Shown here one piece after another: positions 35,321 through 43,849 of a stretch of DNA of 64,000 nucleotides. This stretch comes from Lewinella sp. LCG006. GTDB lineage: Bacteria; Bacteroidota; Bacteroidia; Chitinophagales; Saprospiraceae. The stretch is from positions 2,636,501 to 2,700,500 of the forward strand of contig NZ_CP160680.1 in the NCBI RefSeq assembly GCF_040784935.1, read 5' to 3'. The translations under genes were made by a program, and so were the position numbers. The notes below the pieces were generated by a model. It searched no databases and had not been told where the DNA came from. It worked only from the letters and a program-made list of their open reading frames with translations. The first letter of the stretch is position 1; each line of letters starts with the position of its first letter.

Positions 35321-37159
35321 ATGTGTGGAATTGTTGCCTATTTAGGCCCGCGCCAAGCGTATCCAATACTCATTAAAGGCCTTCAGCGCCTGGAATACCG
35401 TGGATATGATAGCTCTGGGGTTGCATTACTGAACGGAGGTCTCCACATCTACAAAAGAAAAGGGAAGGTTCAGGATCTACTGGACTTTGCAGCTGAAAAA
35501 GATCTTTCTGGCTCTTTGGGTATTGGCCACACTCGTTGGGCTACGCACGGGGTTCCCGACCACGTCAATGCGCACCCTCACCAATCAGGAAATGGGCGAA
35601 TTGCTTTGGTGCACAATGGCATCATTGAAAACTATGCTTTGCTAAAGACCGCTTTAGAAAAAGACGGACACGTTTTTAAAAGTGAGACGGATACCGAAGT
35701 ACTTACCCATTTGATTGAAGCGGTTCAGGAGCGAGACAATCTTCCTTTAGAAGAAGCCGTACGGGTAGCACTCACAAGGGTGATCGGTGCTTATGCGATT
35801 GTTGTGATCGACCAAGATGACCCCGGAAAAATTGTAGCGGCTCGTAAAGCGAGCCCGCTGGTAGTGGGTTTGGGCAAAAACGAATTTTTTCTGGCTTCAG
35901 ATGCTACGCCAATTATCGAGTACACCAACCGGGTTGTTTATCTCGATGATGAGCAAATCGCGGTGGTGAGCCTGGAAGATGGCCTCCAATTGCGCTCTAT
36001 CGGGAATGAAGAGCAGACGCCTTTTGTGCACGAGCTGGACATGAAAATCGAAGCACTGGAGAAAGGAGGCTATGATCACTTCATGCTTAAAGAAATTCAC
36101 GAACAACCGCAAACGGTAGCCGATTGTATGCGGGGCCGCTTGAACGCAGAAGAAGGATGGATTAGATTAGGAGGACTAGAAGAATTTGCCAACAGAGTAA
36201 TGCAGGCAGATCGCTTTATTATAGCCGCCTGTGGTACTTCCTGGCACGCTGGATTAATTGCGGAATACTTGTTTGAAGATCTCGCCCGGATTCCGGTCGA
36301 AGTGGAGTACGCCTCTGAATTGCGTTACCGCAACCCGATTATTCGGGAAAAAGACCTGGTGATTGCGATCTCTCAGTCGGGAGAAACCGCCGATACGCTA
36401 GCTGCTTTAGAAATGGCGAAACAAAAGGGAGCCATGCTTTTTGGAATCGTCAACTCGGTAGGTTCTTCTATCGCTAGGATTACGGACGCCGGTTCTTATA
36501 TTCACGCTGGCCCCGAAATTGGGGTCGCCTCTACCAAAGCCTTTACGGGGCAAGTGAGCCTGCTCACGATGATGGCCCTGAGCCTGGCGCACAAGCGTGG
36601 GACGATTTCCAATTCTTATTTTCGTCAATTGGTCAGTGAATTGGCGAATATTCCCGATAAGATTCGGCGGGTACTGGAAAAGGACGAGCAAATACGTTAT
36701 ATTGCGGGCGAAATCAAAGACCACTCTAACGCCCTTTATCTAGGGCGGGGTTATAATTTTCCCGTTGCGCTGGAAGGCGCGCTGAAATTAAAAGAAATTT
36801 CCTACATCCACGCTGAAGGATATCCAGCAGCCGAGATGAAGCACGGGCCAATCGCTTTGATCGACGAGAATATGCCGGTGATTGTGATTACGACAAACCG
36901 GAGTGCTTATGATAAAATCGTAAGCAATATTCAAGAAGTCAAAGCGCGCAAAGGCCTTGTTATTGCAATTGTAAACGAAGGAGATACAGTGATTAGCAAA
37001 ATGGCTGATCATGTTATTGAAATCCCCAATACAGAGGAACCATTTACCCCTTTATTGTCGGTTATCCCACTACAGTTATTGTCTTACCATATAGCCCTCA
37101 TGCGTGGCTGTAATGTAGATCAGCCCCGTAATCTGGCGAAATCAGTAACAGTAGAATAA
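35321..37159 (+). CDS. glmS: Glutamine--fructose-6-phosphate aminotransferase (isomerizing)
   Basis: 612 residues from the ATG at 35321; Cys2 of MCGIVAYLG becomes the N-terminal nucleophile after Met removal, which fixes the start. An N-terminal class II glutamine amidotransferase domain (GHTRWATHG, HNGIIENY, SETDTEVL) is followed by two SIS domains (CGTSWHAG, SQSGETADT; GRGYNFPVALEGALKLKE, EGYPAAEMKHG) and the C-terminal PRNLAKSVTVE. It makes glucosamine-6-phosphate, the first step towards UDP-GlcNAc, the substrate of MurA encoded two genes on. No glmS ribozyme is recognisable upstream. Confidence 0.98.
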   Translation: MCGIVAYLGPRQAYPILIKGLQRLEYRGYDSSGVALLNGGLHIYKRKGKVQDLLDFAAEKDLSGSLGIGHTRWATHGVPDHVNAHPHQSGNGRIALVHNGIIENYALLKTALEKDGHVFKSETDTEVLTHLIEAVQERDNLPLEEAVRVALTRVIGAYAIVVIDQDDPGKIVAARKASPLVVGLGKNEFFLASDATPIIEYTNRVVYLDDEQIAVVSLEDGLQLRSIGNEEQTPFVHELDMKIEALEKGGYDHFMLKEIHEQPQTVADCMRGRLNAEEGWIRLGGLEEFANRVMQADRFIIAACGTSWHAGLIAEYLFEDLARIPVEVEYASELRYRNPIIREKDLVIAISQSGETADTLAALEMAKQKGAMLFGIVNSVGSSIARITDAGSYIHAGPEIGVASTKAFTGQVSLLTMMALSLAHKRGTISNSYFRQLVSELANIPDKIRRVLEKDEQIRYIAGEIKDHSNALYLGRGYNFPVALEGALKLKEISYIHAEGYPAAEMKHGPIALIDENMPVIVITTNRSAYDKIVSNIQEVKARKGLVIAIVNEGDTVISKMADHVIEIPNTEEPFTPLLSVIPLQLLSYHIALMRGCNVDQPRNLAKSVTVE

Positions 37160-37169
37160 AGAAAAGAGT

Positions 37170-37880
37170 ATGATAGATTGGAATATGACCTACAACTCTG
37201 CCAAAGATAATCTCACGATTCCTGAATACGGAAGACACGTGCAGCTTATGGTAGACCACGCTCGTACCATCGAAGATGATGCGCTACGCCAGCGATTTGC
37301 CGAACGCATCATTAAGTTAATGATGCAGATGGTACCCCAGAACCGTAATATCGAAGATTATAAAGGTAAACTGTGGCGCCACTTGTTTCGGATTGCCGAG
37401 AATGATTTAAGGGTCAGCCCACCAGAAGGGGTAGACATGCCAGAAGATGTCAGTGGTCGTTTGTTTCCAGACACGGTGCCTTATCCCGAAACGGAAGCGC
37501 AGTACCGTCATTATGGCCATAATGTTCAGACGATGATCAAGAAGGCCATCGCTATGGAGGACGGTCCGAAAAAAGAAGGCTATGTTGCGGCCATCGCGGC
37601 TTACATGAAACTGGCCTACAAAACCTGGAACCGCGAGCATTACGTAAGTGACGAAATCATCAAGGCAGACCTCAAGTCCTTGTCAAAAGGCTTGTTGGAA
37701 ATACCCGAAGAGCAGTCACTGGACAATTTGGTCAACAAGACCACCCAGCGCCGTCGGCCCACCAGCAGTGGAGGCAGCAAAGGAGGTAAGCGTTCTTCTG
37801 GTGGCTACAGCAACCGCGGCAGTAGCAGCGGTGGTCGCCGCAAAAGCAGTGGGAACGGCCGGCGTGGATCGCGCAAGTAG
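37170..37880 (+). CDS. DUF4290 domain protein with basic Ser/Gly/Arg-rich tail
   Basis: 236 residues, starting 10 nt after glmS. The DUF4290 core (about 1-185) includes YNSAKDNLTIPEYGRHVQLM and WRHLFRIAENDLRV. The last ~45 residues are a low-complexity basic tail (RRRPTSSGGSKGG..., RGSSSGGRRKSSG), which suggests binding of nucleic acid or a membrane surface. The family is restricted to Bacteroidota and has no known function. It is placed between glmS and murA, as is usual, so a link to envelope synthesis is possible but unproven. Confidence 0.9.
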   Translation: MIDWNMTYNSAKDNLTIPEYGRHVQLMVDHARTIEDDALRQRFAERIIKLMMQMVPQNRNIEDYKGKLWRHLFRIAENDLRVSPPEGVDMPEDVSGRLFPDTVPYPETEAQYRHYGHNVQTMIKKAIAMEDGPKKEGYVAAIAAYMKLAYKTWNREHYVSDEIIKADLKSLSKGLLEIPEEQSLDNLVNKTTQRRRPTSSGGSKGGKRSSGGYSNRGSSSGGRRKSSGNGRRGSRK

Positions 37881-37979
37881 GCCAGTACTATTCGTTCTTT
37901 TAAATTAATGCAAAGCAGTGTGCCGTATCCTTTACGTACACTGCTTTGAACTTTATTGATCATCACAAGTTGTCAACTC

Positions 37980-39302
37980 ATGCATGCATCTGGAACCTTC
38001 GTGGTAGAAGGTGGTCACGTTTTGAAGGGAGAGATCGTCCCACAGGGAGCAAAGAACGAAGCACTACAGGTGCTTTGTGCCGTATTACTTACCAGCGAAC
38101 CCGTCGTTATTAGCAATTTGCCGGCTATCCGTGATGTCGATAAATTGATAGAATTACTAAAAGGCTTAGGGGTAGAGGTGACTCAACTGAGCAGCGATAC
38201 TTACCGTTTTGTCGCAGCAAATGTAGACCTCGATTACGTACTTACCCAGGATTTTACCCGTGATGCCAGTCGTATTCGCGGCTCGGTCATGTTGATTGGG
38301 CCACTTCTGGCGCGCTTCGGACGGGCTTCATTGCCTAAACCAGGAGGTGATAAAATTGGCCGCCGCCGCCTGGATACCCACCTGCTAGGGTTGGAGCAAC
38401 TAGGTGGGCACTTTTCCTTCGATAATGAGCGTAACCTGTATGCTTTTAAAGCGGAAGGCCGTTTGCAAGGTTGCTACCTGCACATGGAAGAGATTTCCGT
38501 TACGGGTACGGCCAATGTAGTAATGGCTGCCGTGTTGGCAGAAGGAGAAACAACGATCTACAACGCCGCATGTGAACCTTATGTGCAGCAACTTTGTCGG
38601 ATGTTGCAAGCTATGGGGGCTAAAATCAATGGGGTTGGCTCCAATCGCTTACATATCGAAGGGGTAGATCAGTTGCAAGGGACGGAGCATCGCTTACTCC
38701 CCGATATGATTGAAATTGGTAGTTTTATTGGTTTGGCCGCGATGACCAAATCAGAGATTACCATCAAAGATTGCCGCGTAGACGAGTTGGGCATCATCCC
38801 CCATACCTTCCGACGGATGGGTATCCAGATTGATGTTGTAGGAGATGATCTTCATATCCCCGCGCAGGAAGAATATGAAATCCAGAGCTTTATTGATGGT
38901 TCCATTCTTACCGTTTATGATGCTCCTTGGCCTGGGTTTACACCCGACCTGATGAGTGTGATTTTAGTGATTGCTACGCAAGCGAAGGGCAGTGTTTTGG
39001 TCCACCAGAAAATGTTTGAAAGCCGCCTCTTTTTTGTGGATAAACTTATTGATATGGGTGCGCAAATCATCCTCTGCGATCCTCATCGGGCCACCGTGAT
39101 TGGTCTTAATCGACGCTTTCAGTTGAGAGGAATAGAAATGACTTCTCCGGATATTCGTGCGGGTGTGGCATTACTGATTGCTGCCTTGTCGGCAAAAGGC
39201 AAGAGCACTATTCGCAACATCCACCAAATTGATCGTGGATACGAACGTATTGACGAACGCTTGGTAGCACTGGGTGCAAAAATTACCAGACTGGAGGAAT
39301 AA
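37980..39302 (+). CDS. murA: UDP-N-acetylglucosamine 1-carboxyvinyltransferase with Asp in place of the catalytic Cys
   Basis: 440 residues from the ATG at 37980 (MHASGTFVVEGG); the frame stays open to 37956. It transfers enolpyruvate from PEP to UDP-GlcNAc, the first committed peptidoglycan step. Landmarks are VPQGAKNEALQVLCAV, RGSVMLIGPLLARFG, and the loop KPGGDKIGRRRLDTH where E. coli has Cys115; here it is Asp124. This replacement is known to keep activity and prevent alkylation by fosfomycin. Also present are PDMIEIGSF and FTPDLMSVILV. DUF4286 follows after 9 nt. Confidence 0.97.
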   Translation: MHASGTFVVEGGHVLKGEIVPQGAKNEALQVLCAVLLTSEPVVISNLPAIRDVDKLIELLKGLGVEVTQLSSDTYRFVAANVDLDYVLTQDFTRDASRIRGSVMLIGPLLARFGRASLPKPGGDKIGRRRLDTHLLGLEQLGGHFSFDNERNLYAFKAEGRLQGCYLHMEEISVTGTANVVMAAVLAEGETTIYNAACEPYVQQLCRMLQAMGAKINGVGSNRLHIEGVDQLQGTEHRLLPDMIEIGSFIGLAAMTKSEITIKDCRVDELGIIPHTFRRMGIQIDVVGDDLHIPAQEEYEIQSFIDGSILTVYDAPWPGFTPDLMSVILVIATQAKGSVLVHQKMFESRLFFVDKLIDMGAQIILCDPHRATVIGLNRRFQLRGIEMTSPDIRAGVALLIAALSAKGKSTIRNIHQIDRGYERIDERLVALGAKITRLEE

Positions 39303-39311
39303 AAAAAGCTT

Positions 39312-39635
39312 ATGATATTATATAACGTCACGATAAAGATAGATCATGCCAGCCACAATGATTGGTTGGCATGGATGAAGGTCGTTCACCTTCCGGAAAT
39401 GATGCAAACCGGAATGTTTTTAGAATACACCATCTCTCGCTTACTCGGTACCGACGAGACCGAAGGTTTTACGTATAGCATCCAGTATTTGGCCCACGAT
39501 TTTGGTGCTTATCAAGAGTACCAGGAAAAATACGCCGCCGACTTGCAACGTAAACATCACGAACGCTACCAGGAAAAATACGTTGCTTTTCGCTCTATAA
39601 TGAAAGTGGTGGAAAGGGGAGATGGCGAAATTTGA
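39312..39635 (+). CDS. DUF4286 domain protein
   Basis: 107 residues, a single small alpha/beta domain: MILYNVTIKID, WLAWMKVVHLPEMMQTGMF, FTYSIQYLAHDFGAYQEY and KYVAFRSIMKVVE. The family has a ferredoxin-like fold by appearance and is found mostly in Bacteroidota next to cell-wall or housekeeping genes. It has no known function. It starts 9 nt after murA and is probably translated from the same transcript. Confidence 0.88.
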   Translation: MILYNVTIKIDHASHNDWLAWMKVVHLPEMMQTGMFLEYTISRLLGTDETEGFTYSIQYLAHDFGAYQEYQEKYAADLQRKHHERYQEKYVAFRSIMKVVERGDGEI

Positions 39636-39771
39636 CCGCAATAGATAGGTCTTTCACTGCTTTTAAATTTGATCTTAAATAAGTATTTCGTACTAACGTA
39701 CCTTTGAATGAACCCTCACCGGTGTTAATCGTTGTGAAGGACAGTTTACTAGTAGGAAAACGCTTATTATC

Positions 39772-41991
39772 ATGACAAAGCAACTTTTGCTATTGTTACT
39801 GCTTTGCAGTAGCCTTATACCGTCTTTTTCCCAGATGGCCTTGCAAATGGCAAGCGAGGAGCAAGAAGAGGGGCTCTATCTGCGAAAATCTCAAGAGAAA
39901 ATCACTATCGATGGTCAGCTCGATGAGGCCGCCTGGTTTACGGGAAGACCTGCAGTTGATTTTTGGGAGAACTTCCCTTCCGACACTTCTCGGTGTGCGT
40001 GGAAGACAGAAATTTACATGACCTTCGATGAAAACAACCTCTACATCGGTGCCAAATGCTATGCTCCGGGTAATAAATATGTGACCCCGAGCTTGCGCCG
40101 GGATTATCGGGCGGGCGGTAGTGATAATATCACATTTCTACTTGATCCTTTTCGCGATCGTACCAATGCTTTCGTTTTTGGGATGAACCCTTACGGTGTT
40201 ATGCGGGAAGCACTGATTTCTAATGGAGGAAGAAGTAACGACGACTGGCTGGGAGAATGGGACAATAAGTGGCAGGGCGAATCAGCCATTTTTGATGATT
40301 ACTGGTCTTGTGAAATCGCCATCCCTTTTAGTACCATACGTTTCCCGGAAGGGCAAGTAGACTGGTATTTCAATAGTTACCGTTTTGATACGCAAAGTAA
40401 TACCCGCTCTACCTGGCAGCCGATTCCCCAGAATCAGATCATTATGAGCTTGGCCTATATGGGCAATATGCAGTGGGAAGAAGCACCTACCACAAACAAT
40501 AGTAGTATCTCGCTCATTCCTTACCTTAGTGGAGCTACCCAACGTGATTATGAAGAGGGCTTACCGTCTACAAGTACTTTTGGCGTGGGTGGAGACGCCA
40601 AAATAGCCGTGACCTCCGGCCTTAATCTCGACCTGACGGTCAACCCCGATTTTAGTCAGGTAGAAGTAGATCAGCAAGTGATCAATCTTAGTCGGTTTGA
40701 AGTTTTCTTTCCGGAACGGCGACAGTTCTTTCTGGAGAACGCTGATCTTTTTGGCACCTTTGGCGATGATCAGGTCAATCCTTTTTTCTCCCGCAGAATT
40801 GGCGTTTCACAAGATACCAGCACTGGTGCTGCCATTTCCAATCCCATCTATTATGGTGCTCGCCTCAGTGGCAAGCTGGACAATAACTGGCGGCTAGGCC
40901 TTTTGAATATGCAAACGGCTAAGGATGACGAAAATGGGCTGCCCAGCTACAATTACACCGTAGCAGCTTTGCAAAGGAAAATGTTTTCACGCTCCAATCT
41001 AGGCTTCATTTTTGTAAACAAGCAAACCTTCGCCGATCTCGCTGGAGATACCCTCAATAATGCCTACAACCGTGTGGCAGGATTAGACTACAACCTGGCA
41101 TCGGCGGATAATCGATGGAATGGCAAGTTTTACTTTCATCACTCTTTTTCACCGACGCAAGGAAAAAATCCTTTCTCGCATGGCGCTCGGGTCGATTACC
41201 TTGAACGGCGGTATGCGTTTGGAATGGAGCAGCGGTATGTAGGTGAAGAATACGATGCTGAAGTGGGCTTTGTTCCCCGTAAAAACTATTGGCAAATTAA
41301 CCCTAGAGGGGAGCTGTTTTTTTATCCTGAAAAAGGCCCCATCAACCGGCATGGCCCCCGCTTCCGATCACGTTTTTTGTGGACCCCCGAAGAGGGTAAT
41401 ACCGATAGGTTTATGTTTTTATCCTGGGATATTAGCTTTACAAATAATAGCCGGCTGAGTTTCGATTTTGGGAATGAGTATGTATATCTGTTGGAGGATT
41501 TTGATCCTACCAATACCGATGCTACACCCCTGCCAGGAGCTACCGGCTACACCTATAACCGGTTGTCGATGGAATACAATTCTGACAGCCGTAAAACCTT
41601 CTCGTATCGACTAGAGCCCACAGCAGGCCAGTTTTTCAATGGCTATCGCTACGGCTTGCAAACCAATATCACCTGGCGTTACCAGCCGCTGGGGCAGATC
41701 TCCCTGACGACGAATTACAGTTACATCGACCTTCCTGATCCCTACGCCAGCGCCAGCTTATTTTTGATTGGTCCTCGTATTGACCTGACCTTTACGAAAA
41801 ATATTTTCCTCACCACCTTTTTTCAGTACAATAGCCAAATCGACAATTTCAATGTCAATGCACGTATGCAATGGCGTTTTGCTCCAGTCTCTGATTTCTT
41901 TTTGGTGTATACCGATAATTACAATTCACTGGATTGGAATGTGAAAAACCGGTCGATCGTAGCAAAGGTGACGTATTGGTTAAATACATAG
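39772..41991 (+). CDS. DUF5916 protein with CBM9-like N-terminal domain, predicted outer membrane
   Basis: 739 residues. A signal peptide (MTKQLLLLLLLCSSLIPSFSQ) is followed by a carbohydrate-binding family-9-like domain (about 35-220: ITIDGQLDEAAW, MTFDENNLYIGAKCY, WSCEIAIPFSTIRF). The DUF5916 region (about 240-739) has repeated amphipathic beta strands expected to form an outer-membrane barrel (DLTVNPDFSQVEVDQQVINL, FFPERRQFFLENADLF). Its substrate is unknown; the binding domain hints at a sugar or glycoside. The final 137 nt are overlapped on the other strand by read-through from the neighbouring transposase frame. Confidence 0.9.
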   Translation: MTKQLLLLLLLCSSLIPSFSQMALQMASEEQEEGLYLRKSQEKITIDGQLDEAAWFTGRPAVDFWENFPSDTSRCAWKTEIYMTFDENNLYIGAKCYAPGNKYVTPSLRRDYRAGGSDNITFLLDPFRDRTNAFVFGMNPYGVMREALISNGGRSNDDWLGEWDNKWQGESAIFDDYWSCEIAIPFSTIRFPEGQVDWYFNSYRFDTQSNTRSTWQPIPQNQIIMSLAYMGNMQWEEAPTTNNSSISLIPYLSGATQRDYEEGLPSTSTFGVGGDAKIAVTSGLNLDLTVNPDFSQVEVDQQVINLSRFEVFFPERRQFFLENADLFGTFGDDQVNPFFSRRIGVSQDTSTGAAISNPIYYGARLSGKLDNNWRLGLLNMQTAKDDENGLPSYNYTVAALQRKMFSRSNLGFIFVNKQTFADLAGDTLNNAYNRVAGLDYNLASADNRWNGKFYFHHSFSPTQGKNPFSHGARVDYLERRYAFGMEQRYVGEEYDAEVGFVPRKNYWQINPRGELFFYPEKGPINRHGPRFRSRFLWTPEEGNTDRFMFLSWDISFTNNSRLSFDFGNEYVYLLEDFDPTNTDATPLPGATGYTYNRLSMEYNSDSRKTFSYRLEPTAGQFFNGYRYGLQTNITWRYQPLGQISLTTNYSYIDLPDPYASASLFLIGPRIDLTFTKNIFLTTFFQYNSQIDNFNVNARMQWRFAPVSDFFLVYTDNYNSLDWNVKNRSIVAKVTYWLNT

Positions 41992-42107
41992 CAATAGACT
42001 TGTTCGTCCGGGGGGCTTTACCTTCGGTGATCGCTTCGCTCGGAGTTGGAGGGAAGACGCCGCTATCTTTTGTTCCCGCAAGCGAGCAAAGTGGGAACAT
42101 AGCCTTA

Positions 42108-43646
42108 CAGGGTGACCGGGAATAGGATTTGGGAATACATGAGGATAAATAAGCAAGTGTAACTCCTGCGAATTGATCCATTGGTTCCGGCCAAGTTCTT
42201 TGAAAAATCGGGTTAAACAAGATGTTTTGTGCCTTGAGAAGCCAAAATATGGCCTTTACTGTCCAAATTGATGGAAAAAGGAGGTACTTGGCCAATTTAC
42301 GTAAGTTATTGGCCAAGCACATCAACGTAAATTCCGCTTTTACTTTTTCCAGGCCCCGGAGTAAAAACCGAGTATATCCCAGATTGTATTTCAAATGGCC
42401 AAAAATGGCTTCAATGGGGTGTAGTCGTCGGTTATACATCTTTTTGCCTTCTGGGATATTTAATCGCTGCTTCATTTGGTCTCTTAATGCTTGTCTTACT
42501 TCTCTTAAGATCGTACGATAAGGAGACCTCTTAGGAGTACATTCATCTTTGAAAGGGCAGTTTTTACACGCCGTCGTGCGATATTGGCGATATTCTTTAT
42601 TACGAGTCCGGTCTATTTTAATGCTTTTGAACGATAGGGTGTGCTTAGCCGGGCAAGTGTATACATCTCGTTGATCGTCATAGTCAAAATGAACACTATT
42701 AAAAGGTTGATTTTCAAAAGTGGCATTCATGTCTCGGTAAGGGACGTATCCACAGATGTTGTTGGTGTCCATGTATTCAAAACTGTCGAAAGTGCCAAAG
42801 TCAGCATCGGCTAGGACAACCTGGACCTGTTGACCAGTGTTGGCTTGAATGCCTTGAAGAGCAGGGATCAGTTGTGCTTTATCATTGCCATCTAAGACCA
42901 CATTATTATAGGAGATAATTTGATCTTCACTACAGGCTACCTGGATATTATAATTCGTATCAAAGTTTCCTTTTTTACCTTTCATGATCGGGGCATCCGG
43001 ATCGGTTAAGTTCATCGTCTTTTTGGACTCATCGGTTTTCATGACCTCAATGGCATCACTGATTTTTTTGTACAGGCGTTTGTTCGCTACTATTTTTTTT
43101 TTGAGATCCCTCATCAGAAGGCTCTTTTTCTAATGAGGCAATATCATCCAAGAGTACCTGTTGCCATTTTTCATATTGTGCTGCCGTTTTTGTCCGACCC
43201 TTGGAGCTATTGGATTCCTCTTTGCTACCATCCACAATACTAAAAGTGGCATCCCCCAAACCAAATTCCTGACACTTTTTTAGTACTTGGACGAAAAGAT
43301 CTCCAAAATGCAGATAGTTATCTCTACGAAAATCATTGATGCAACTCTTTTGAGGACCATAGTTTTTACTCAAATAAATGAAGCCAAGGTTTTCCTCACA
43401 GGCTTTGGCTAACTTCCGACCGCTCCGAATGCCTACGGCATATCCATAAAAAATGATACTGAGCAGTAATTTAGGATGCAAAGCATTTTGTCCAAGACCA
43501 CTATATGTTGCCTCAATGGCACTTGTATCTAAGCTGGATATTATCCTCTCCATCTGCTTGCTTAGGTGCTCGGAAGGAAGATGTTGGCTTAAATCAATCA
43601 TCACTGAGTGATCAGACCCGATTTCATAATTCTTAAATTTCGCCAT
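42108..43646 (-). CDS. IS1182-family transposase, split by a +1 frameshift at an A10 run
   Basis: The first part (ATG at 43646, stop at 43056) contains the N-terminal domain and first catalytic Asp (FSIVDGSKEE). After an A10 run (T10 at 43093-43102 on the plus strand) the rest of the protein continues in another frame: KKKIVANKRLYKK, VVLADADFGTFDSF (second Asp), CKNCPFKDECTP, and RLHPIEAIFGHLKYNLGY (catalytic Glu). Loss of one A would give one continuous transposase, so transcriptional slippage or a true mutation are both possible. The second frame has no stop inside the IS and reads on to 41855. I cannot tell whether active protein is made. Confidence 0.8.
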
Positions 43647-43704
43647 AGTTACACATGATAACATTTTTCTATGCCTTAAACTAATCCTATTCCCGGTCAC
43701 CCTG
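42108..43704. mobile_element. IS1182-like insertion sequence, 1597 bp, 22-bp inverted repeats
   Basis: Perfect 22-bp terminal inverted repeats lie at 42108-42129 and 43683-43704, beginning CAGGGTGACCGGGAATAGGA. They are flanked by a 4-bp target duplication CTTA (42104-42107 and 43705-43708). The element carries one transposase reading on the minus strand in two frames. The family call rests on the transposase: a DDE enzyme with a Cys-rich CKNCPFKDECTP insert typical of IS1182. Intact ends and a clean duplication suggest a recent insertion. Confidence 0.92.
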
Positions 43705-43790
43705 CTTAGCTACGTGACCACTTTGCTCGCGAAGTGGGAGCGGGAGAGAGCAAGTCAGCCCCCAAATGTTCCCGGCCGAACAAGTCTAAT

Positions 43791-43833
43791 AAAAAAGCTC
43801 CCTACTGTGAACATGTCAGTAGGGAGCTTTTTT
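43791..43833. terminator. Bidirectional terminator before the S41 protease gene end
   Basis: AAAAAAGCTCCCTACTG (43791-43807) pairs perfectly with CAGTAGGGAGCTTTTTT (43817-43833) around a 9-nt loop. A/T runs on both sides let it work in either direction at this convergent junction. Confidence 0.88.
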
Positions 43834-43849
43834 TACACCAGATCAGTGC

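Larger units (their letters stand above)
41995..43788. repeat. Intergenic palindrome interrupted by the IS
   Basis: Without the IS, the gap between the DUF5916 and S41 protease genes is a ~190-bp imperfect palindrome. TAGACTTGTTCG (41995-42006) pairs with CGAACAAGTCTA (43777-43788). AGCGAGCAAAGTGG (42082-42094 region) pairs with CCACTTTGCTCGC (43717-43729 region). TAGC (42100-42103) pairs with GCTA just right of the IS. The apical loop is CTTA, the same four bases duplicated by the IS. Confidence 0.65.
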
